Positions 5,840 to 9,630 of a DNA stretch of 9,630 bases are shown here, one piece after another. Positions within the stretch are counted from its first letter, which is position 1; each line of letters opens with the position of its first letter. Position numbers and translations under genes: made by a program. The DNA comes from Nitrospirota bacterium (GTDB lineage: Bacteria; Nitrospirota; Thermodesulfovibrionia; Thermodesulfovibrionales; JdFR-85), in assembly GCA_013152195.1 (NCBI GenBank), contig JAADGU010000042.1, positions 1 to 9,630 of the forward strand, given 5' to 3'. The notes under the pieces were generated by a model that saw nothing but the letters and a program-made list of their open reading frames with translations, made no database searches and was not told the origin of the DNA.

Positions 5840-7402
5840 CTATTTTGCGTAATCAACAAACCTTGTCTCCCTTATAACCATTATTTTTATCTGACCCGGA
5901 TAGGAGAGTTCCGCCTGTATCTTCTTTGCAATCTCCCTTGATATAAGCGATGACATTTCATCGGATACATCTTCGGGCTTAACGATAATCCTGATCTCCC
6001 TGCCTGCCTGTATTGCATAGCATTTCTCTACACCATCATACGAAGTGGCTATCTCCTCAAGTCTTTTGAGACGCTTGATATAGTTCTCAATGCTCTCTCT
6101 CCTCACTCCGGGCCTTGCAGCAGACAGCGCATCAGCGGCTGCCACGAGGGCTGACTCAACGCATATGGGGTCAATATCACCGTGGTGACATGCTATGGCA
6201 TTCAGTACGCGCTCATCTTCACCGTATTTGCGGGCTATATTCATCCCTATCTCATGGTGGGGGCCCTCAACTTCATGGTCTACAGCCTTGCCTATATCAT
6301 GAAGAAGACCTGCCCTCTTGGCAAGCTTGATATCAACTCCAAGCTCACCAGCCATGAGACCTGAAAGGTATGCCACCTCCCTTGAGTGCTGAAGCACGTT
6401 CTGTCCATAGGAAGTCCTGTACTTGAGTCTCCCGAGAAGTCTTATGATATCAGGATGGATTCCACTTAGCCCGAGGTCGAAGACGGCCTTTTCTCCTTCT
6501 TCCCTTATGGTGGTCTCAACCTCTTTTCTTGCCTTTTCCACCACTTCTTCTATCCTTGCAGGATGGATCCTGCCATCAGCTATCAGGCGTTCAAGGGATA
6601 TCCTGGCAACTTCTCTCCTTACAGGGTCAAATGAGGAGAGGGTTACGACCTCAGGTGTGTCGTCAACTATCAGGTCTACACCTGTTGCGGCCTCAAGGGC
6701 CCGGATGTTCCTTCCTTCACGGCCTATTATTCGTCCCTTCATCTCGTCTCCGGGCAATGTTACCGCAGTGATTGTTGCATCAGAGACGTAATCACTTGCG
6801 TACCGCTGAATTGCAAGGCTGATAACCTCTGCTGCCTTTTTCTCTGCAGTGTCACGGGTCTCGTCCTCTATCCTCTTTATGAGTTTTGCAGCTTCAAACC
6901 TTGACTCCTCCTCTACACGCCTGAGGAGTTCTGCCCTGGCCTGCTCTTCAGTTAATGCCGAGATTTCCTCAAGGACAGAGGTCTGTTCCTTTATAAGGTT
7001 TGAAAGCCTGTTTTCCTTGTCCCGGATAGCCCTCTCCTTTGAGTAAAAATCCTTTTCCCTCCTTGTAAGGTCGCTCTCTCTCTTTTCCATCTGTTCAAGT
7101 TTACGTTCCAGGTGCTCTTCCTTGTTTCTCAGCCGCCTTTCGAGTTGATTGAGTTCCTTGCGCCTTTCCTTCAGTTCCTTTTCAGCCTCTGATTTGGCAA
7201 TATAGACGATATCTTTTGCCTCTAAAGATGCTTCTTTTTTAATCTGTTCGGCCTCTTTTCTGGCTTCATCCAGTATCTTGCGGGCCTCGCTATCCAGGGT
7301 TTGTCTCTTTTTCTCTGCGCTTGTCTTGTAAATGAAGAAGAATATAAGCGACAGTGCAGCGCCAAATACAATTCCTGTCAGTATGGAGATGGATATATTC
7401 AT
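5840..7402 (-). CDS. rny: Ribonuclease Y
   Basis: The 520-residue protein has the standard RNase Y layout. A single N-terminal membrane segment (about 5-25) anchors it. A long charged coiled coil (about 30-200, rich in Glu, Lys and Arg) follows, then a KH RNA-binding domain with GRIIGREGRN (223-232), and an HD nuclease domain with His339 (LQHSREVA), His368-Asp369 (GLLHDIGKAVDHE) and His406-His407. RNase Y is the main decay-initiating endoribonuclease in bacteria that lack RNase E. The ATG overlaps the rarA stop as ATGA, and GGAGGT lies about 10 nt upstream inside the rarA end, so rny has a strong site of its own. The next gene is ymdB, as in Bacillus. Confidence 0.98.
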   Translation of the reverse strand: MNISISILTGIVFGAALSLIFFFIYKTSAEKKRQTLDSEARKILDEARKEAEQIKKEASLEAKDIVYIAKSEAEKELKERRKELNQLERRLRNKEEHLERKLEQMEKRESDLTRREKDFYSKERAIRDKENRLSNLIKEQTSVLEEISALTEEQARAELLRRVEEESRFEAAKLIKRIEDETRDTAEKKAAEVISLAIQRYASDYVSDATITAVTLPGDEMKGRIIGREGRNIRALEAATGVDLIVDDTPEVVTLSSFDPVRREVARISLERLIADGRIHPARIEEVVEKARKEVETTIREEGEKAVFDLGLSGIHPDIIRLLGRLKYRTSYGQNVLQHSREVAYLSGLMAGELGVDIKLAKRAGLLHDIGKAVDHEVEGPHHEIGMNIARKYGEDERVLNAIACHHGDIDPICVESALVAAADALSAARPGVRRESIENYIKRLKRLEEIATSYDGVEKCYAIQAGREIRIIVKPEDVSDEMSSLISREIAKKIQAELSYPGQIKIMVIRETRFVDYAK

Positions 7403-8673
7403 TTTTTGTTGGACCTCCTTTTTTTCATTGTAGTTTTGATATTCTGCTCGTAACCTTCGTCAGAGGGTTCGTAGAACGTCTGTTCATGCTCCAGATACTC
7501 CTGTTGAATATAATGTCCAGTATAATTATGAGGGTACTTATAGCCGGTACCTCTTCCCAACTTTTCAGCTCCCTTGTAATGACTGTCCCTTAGATGGTCC
7601 GGCACCTTCTGCAGGGGGTCATTAACAACGGCGTTAGCGGCCTTCTCAATAGCGATGTATGATGCGTTGCTTTTGGGGGCAGTAGCTACATAAAGGGCTG
7701 CCTGGGCAAGGATAATCCTGCCCTCGGGCATTCCTATCTTCTCAAGGGCCTGCATTGCCGATACAGCCACATTCAAGGCCATCGGGTCTGCATTTCCCAC
7801 ATCTTCCGAGGCACAGATAACGATTCTCCGGGCAATGAACATGGGGTCCTCACCTGAGGCAATCATCCGGGCAAGCCAGTATACTGCGGCATCAGGGTCA
7901 GATCCCCGCATACTCTTGATAAATGCGGAAATAATGTCGTAATGCAGTCCTTCGTCATAGTAAAGGGTCTTTTGCTGGAGGGAGTTTTTCAGCCCTTCAA
8001 CAGTAATGGTGACCTCTCTTTCAGAGGGGGTACAGGCAGTGAGGAAGGCTAGTTCGAGCATATTAAGTGCCTTTCTGGCATCCCCTGAAGAGCGGACTGC
8101 AATGTAATCCATTGCCCTCTCATCCATTTCAACCCTGTATTTGCCAACTCCCTTTTCAGAGGTAAGTGCGTGCCTGATCAGTAGTTTTATATCCTCAGGT
8201 GAGAGGGGTTTAAACTCAAATATGGTTGATCTTGAGGCAAGGGCAGGTACAAGGGCGAAGAACGGATTCTGGGTGGATGCCCCTATAAGGGTTATCTCCC
8301 CTGATTCTACATGTGGAAGGAGTGCGTCCTGCTGAAGGCGGTTAAACCTGTGAATCTCGTCAATAAAGAGTATGGTCCTGCCAGAGCCTGAATAGGAGAT
8401 AGCGTTGCGAATATCCTTAACCCCGGCAGTGACGGCATTAAGGGAGACGAAACGCGCCTTTGTTTTTTTGGCAATAATCCTTGCTATGGCGGTCTTGCCC
8501 GTCCCCGGAGGTCCGTAGAGAATCAGGGAGACTATCCTGTCTTCCTCGATCAGCCTTCTCAAAGGCCCACCTGTACCAAGCAAATCTTCCTGTCCCACAA
8601 ACTCCTGAAGTGATGCCGGCATCATCCGCCAAGGGAGTGGTTTATTTCGCTGTTCTGTCAAAAAAAGTTCCAT
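7399..8673 (-). CDS. rarA: Replication-associated recombination protein A (RarA/MgsA), AAA+ ATPase
   Basis: The 424-residue protein is the clamp-loader-like AAA+ ATPase that acts at stalled or gapped replication forks. Visible: FVGQEDLLG (25-33), Walker A GPPGTGKT (54-61), Walker B ILFIDEIHRF (101-110), sensor 1 region GASTQNP (131-137), a probable arginine finger in ALASRS, and GDARKALN, the sensor 2 region. The C-terminal part (SMRGSDPDAAVYWLARMIASGEDPMFIARRI) is the tetramerisation region of the RarA family. The last residues are strongly basic (MKKRRSNKK). The ATG at 8673 has no evident Shine-Dalgarno, and no strong promoter is seen upstream; a few short direct repeats lie there. It is the first gene of the minus-strand series and overlaps rny by 4 bp. 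Confidence 0.96.
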   Translation of the reverse strand: MELFLTEQRNKPLPWRMMPASLQEFVGQEDLLGTGGPLRRLIEEDRIVSLILYGPPGTGKTAIARIIAKKTKARFVSLNAVTAGVKDIRNAISYSGSGRTILFIDEIHRFNRLQQDALLPHVESGEITLIGASTQNPFFALVPALASRSTIFEFKPLSPEDIKLLIRHALTSEKGVGKYRVEMDERAMDYIAVRSSGDARKALNMLELAFLTACTPSEREVTITVEGLKNSLQQKTLYYDEGLHYDIISAFIKSMRGSDPDAAVYWLARMIASGEDPMFIARRIVICASEDVGNADPMALNVAVSAMQALEKIGMPEGRIILAQAALYVATAPKSNASYIAIEKAANAVVNDPLQKVPDHLRDSHYKGAEKLGRGTGYKYPHNYTGHYIQQEYLEHEQTFYEPSDEGYEQNIKTTMKKRRSNKK

Positions 8674-8807
8674 TTTTAATTACCAGTGTCCATGTTCAGT
8701 GTGCAGTAGTAGTCAGCAATGCTCAGCAACACCATTTCCCGGACCTTTTGCTGATACTGGTCACTGATACAGATACAGACGCTTTTCAATTATTATGGAG
8801 ATAAAAT
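8674..8807. other. Upstream region of rarA with short direct repeats
   Basis: No gene is seen. TCAGCAA occurs at 8713-8719 and 8723-8729, ten base pairs apart, the same face of the helix. CTGATAC occurs at 8751-8757 and 8764-8770, and GATACA is doubled at 8766-8777. These could be operator half-sites for the rarA promoter, but no clear sigma-70 or sigma-54 promoter toward rarA is visible. On the plus strand TAAAAT (8802-8807) could be a -10 for a transcript starting near 8814, without a good -35. Confidence 0.3.
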
Positions 8808-8972
8808 ACTTCCGGAGGGTCAGGAGGTTTGCTTTAAATGAACAGGTTCTAATAAGGCAGTACTCTGACAGGATGATCTGGTGTTGACTCTATATTCACT
8901 ATATCGAGAACAGATTCCCCCGAGTACCGGGATCAGAAAACCTCTATATTTATCTATCTTGCCTCCAAAAGT
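8808..8972. ncRNA. Possible rod-shaped structured RNA next to rarA, strand uncertain
   Basis: Nested complementary segments run from the ends to one apical loop: ACTT 8808-8811/8969-8972, GGAGG 8814-8818/8962-8966, TAAAT 8835-8839/8948-8952, AGGTT 8844-8848/8939-8943, GTACTC 8860-8865/8922-8927, GGA 8871-8873/8916-8918, ATCTG 8876-8880/8911-8915, CTC 8888-8890/8906-8908 and ATAT 8892-8895/8901-8904. This is about 40 pairs in an unbranched 165-nt rod, which resembles a 6S-like shape. Helices are short and AT-rich, and no strong promoter or terminator frames the rod, so chance folding is possible. A stronger 6S candidate lies at 9089. Confidence 0.25.
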
Positions 8973-9088
8973 ATCAACTGCCATAAATATTATTGCGTTT
9001 ATTGTTGTACGAGAATAAGAGAATAAGTGAGGAATAACGAGTTTTCGTATGATAGCTTCAAGTATTCTCCTGTAATCAATTAATAATA
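8973..9088. other. AT-rich spacer between the two structured segments
   Basis: No gene, convincing promoter or terminator is seen. TAATAA near 9081-9086 with TTCAAG near 9057 is the nearest thing to a plus-strand promoter for the RNA at 9089, but both hexamers match the consensus poorly. Confidence 0.2.
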
Positions 9089-9273
9089 ACCCACCCTGCG
9101 GTGTAGATGAAAAATCAGATCCCCTTAAATAAGGTGGGTGCCCTGAAGGGTGTTTAGGCTCCCCCGTAACAATTGACGGGGTATGCACACCACATCCCTT
9201 ACCTCGGCTCGGCTCCCTAAAGATCTAATTTGCGGGATCAACTTTTCCATCTTAAATCACCAGCAGGGCAGGT
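9089..9273 (+). ncRNA. ssrS: Candidate 6S RNA
   Basis: A 185-nt segment folds into one long interrupted rod, the 6S RNA shape. Closing stem: ACC 9089-9091/9271-9273, CCCTGC 9094-9099/9263-9268, GGTG 9100-9103/9258-9261, GATG 9106-9109/9248-9251, AAAA 9110-9113/9243-9246 and GATCCC 9118-9123/9234-9239. An unpaired central bubble follows (about 9124-9135 and 9218-9233). The apical arm has GGG-T-GCC 9136-9142/9211-9217 (one T-T mismatch), CTG 9143-9145/9205-9207, AAGGG 9146-9150/9196-9200, TGT 9151-9153/9192-9194 and the hairpin CCCCGT 9162-9167/9176-9181. The plus strand is favoured because its 5' end (CCCTGCGGTGT, then TCCCCT) and its 3' bubble (CCTAAA...TGCGG) resemble proteobacterial 6S RNA as I recall it. 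6S binds the housekeeping RNA polymerase, mimicking an open promoter. In Bacillus, as I recall, a 6S gene is also near rarA. The promoter is not obvious, and the other strand folds equally well. Confidence 0.65.
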
Positions 9274-9425
9274 ATAATCAGCCCTTATTAATTTATAACA
9301 GAAAACGCCCTCTTGTGGCAAGGTTAATTTTTCAGTTTGAGGGTTTGTCTAATTAATAATGTCATAATGCAGGTTGTTTTTTCTATAATATGCTGTATCT
9401 TGTACAAAGCCGGGACTATGGATAA
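9274..9425 (+). other. Spacer and leader upstream of mobA
   Basis: No gene is seen. GGGC 9267-9270 or nearby can pair with GCCC 9281-9284, followed by TTATTAATTT, a weak possible end for the RNA before it. A second dyad pairs CCCTC 9308-9312 with GAGGG 9339-9343 across a 26-nt loop. I see no recognisable Moco or other riboswitch. Confidence 0.25.
9384..9389 (+). promoter_or_regulatory. Probable -10 element of the mobA promoter
   Basis: A perfect TATAAT stands 36 bp before the mobA ATG, giving an expected start near 9396 and a leader of about 30 nt. The -35 candidate at the right distance (GTCATA, 9361-9366) matches only three of six bases, so an activator may be needed. Confidence 0.45.
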
Positions 9426-9630
9426 ATGACAGATATAACGGGTGTTATACTCGCGGGTGGTGACAACAGGAGATTTCCCGTAAACAAGGGACTGCTCAAG
9501 GTGGGAGGTGAACGTATTGTTGACAGAACGCTGCGGCTATTCAGAGAGATATTTGGAGAGGTGATTATCAGTACAAACACGCCTGAATATTACTTTTTTT
9601 CAGGAGAAAGGATGATCGGCGACCTGTTTC
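9426..9630 (+). CDS. mobA: Molybdenum cofactor guanylyltransferase MobA, N-terminal part, runs off the window
   Basis: Sixty-eight residues are visible. The nucleotidyltransferase signature is clear: VILAGGDNRRFPVNKGLL (residues 7-24), with LAGG, the Arg-Phe pair and Lys21 of the GTP-binding loop. MobA joins GMP to molybdopterin-bound molybdenum, forming the bis-MGD cofactor of enzymes such as nitrate reductases and formate dehydrogenases. The related sugar-nucleotide and MobA-like NTP-transferases share the first motif, but the short LAGG-D/R-x-x-RF spacing and following NKGLLKVGGERIVDRTL fit MobA best. The ATG at 9426 gives the expected start directly before the motif; an earlier ATG at 9418 reads a stop after three codons. 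The ribosome site is weak. It is divergent from rarA and downstream of the candidate 6S RNA. Confidence 0.85.
   Translation, partial: MTDITGVILAGGDNRRFPVNKGLLKVGGERIVDRTLRLFREIFGEVIISTNTPEYYFFSGERMIGDLF

Noticed and set aside
6115..6791. Several plus-strand open frames opposite rny
   Set aside because: They are antisense to the KH and HD domains of a well-conserved RNase Y gene and have low-quality composition.
8838..8849. GGAGG followed by ATG-AAC-AGG-TTC-stop on the plus strand, a possible mini leader peptide
   Set aside because: Only four codons, no downstream plus-strand gene nearby, and the GGAGG is better explained as part of a pairing arm.
8911..8935. GATTCCC...GGGATC hairpin as an intrinsic terminator
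   Set aside because: No T tract follows on either strand; the segment pairs better within the larger rod.
8820..9188. Minus-strand open frame of 122 codons in the rarA-mobA gap
   Set aside because: It has no recognisable domain or ribosome site, its composition looks non-coding (GEPKHPSGHPPYLRG start), and it runs through both structured RNA candidates.
1..9630. tRNA, rRNA, CRISPR, insertion sequence or phage features
   Set aside because: I searched the intergenic gaps by eye for cloverleaf ends, spaced repeats, terminal inverted repeats and transposase or integrase frames and found none.

Overview
The window reads as a chromosomal core region of a Gram-negative, LPS-making bacterium outside the Enterobacteria. 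The Lpt lipopolysaccharide-export genes and sigma-54 point to a diderm. RNase Y followed by a YmdB-type phosphoesterase is a pairing I associate with Firmicutes and with deep-branching diderms. A Nitrospirota- or Desulfobacterota-like source is my best guess from gene content and moderate GC; this is inference. I see no insertion sequence, phage gene, CRISPR array, tRNA or rRNA.

Layout. About 8.7 kb is one tightly packed minus-strand series, transcribed right to left: rarA, rny, ymdB, lptC, lptA, lptB, rpoN, hpf, rapZ, then the 5' end of a cysteine desulfurase gene that leaves the window at base 1. Most junctions overlap or nearly touch (ATGA at rarA/rny and rapZ/desulfurase, TAATG at lptB/rpoN, 23 bp at lptC/lptA, 14 bp at hpf/rapZ). 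The one sizeable internal gap, ymdB to lptC (4858-4990), holds a well-matched sigma-54 -24/-12 element beside an extended -10 sigma-70 element, and a terminator-like hairpin that faces the plus strand. Thus lptCAB-rpoN-hpf-rapZ-nifS looks like its own operon, and sigma-54 may control its own gene. The order lptC-lptA-lptB-rpoN-hpf-(ptsN)-rapZ is the E. coli order, but ptsN and npr are missing here.

The right end is a gene-free stretch of about 750 bp (8674-9425) between divergent rarA and mobA. Its best content is a 185-nt rod-shaped fold at 9089-9273 with the size, closing stem, bubble and apical arm of 6S RNA (ssrS), probably on the plus strand. A second, weaker 165-nt rod lies at 8808-8972. 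At 9426 a plus-strand mobA (molybdenum cofactor guanylyltransferase) begins and runs off the window.

Working together: the Lpt proteins export LPS. RpoN, a 6S-like RNA and Hpf each set global expression (sigma choice, RNA polymerase sequestration, ribosome hibernation). RNase Y, YmdB and RapZ are linked to RNA turnover, and RapZ in other bacteria is an RNase adaptor tied to cell-envelope precursor synthesis. The region therefore joins envelope building with RNA-level control.
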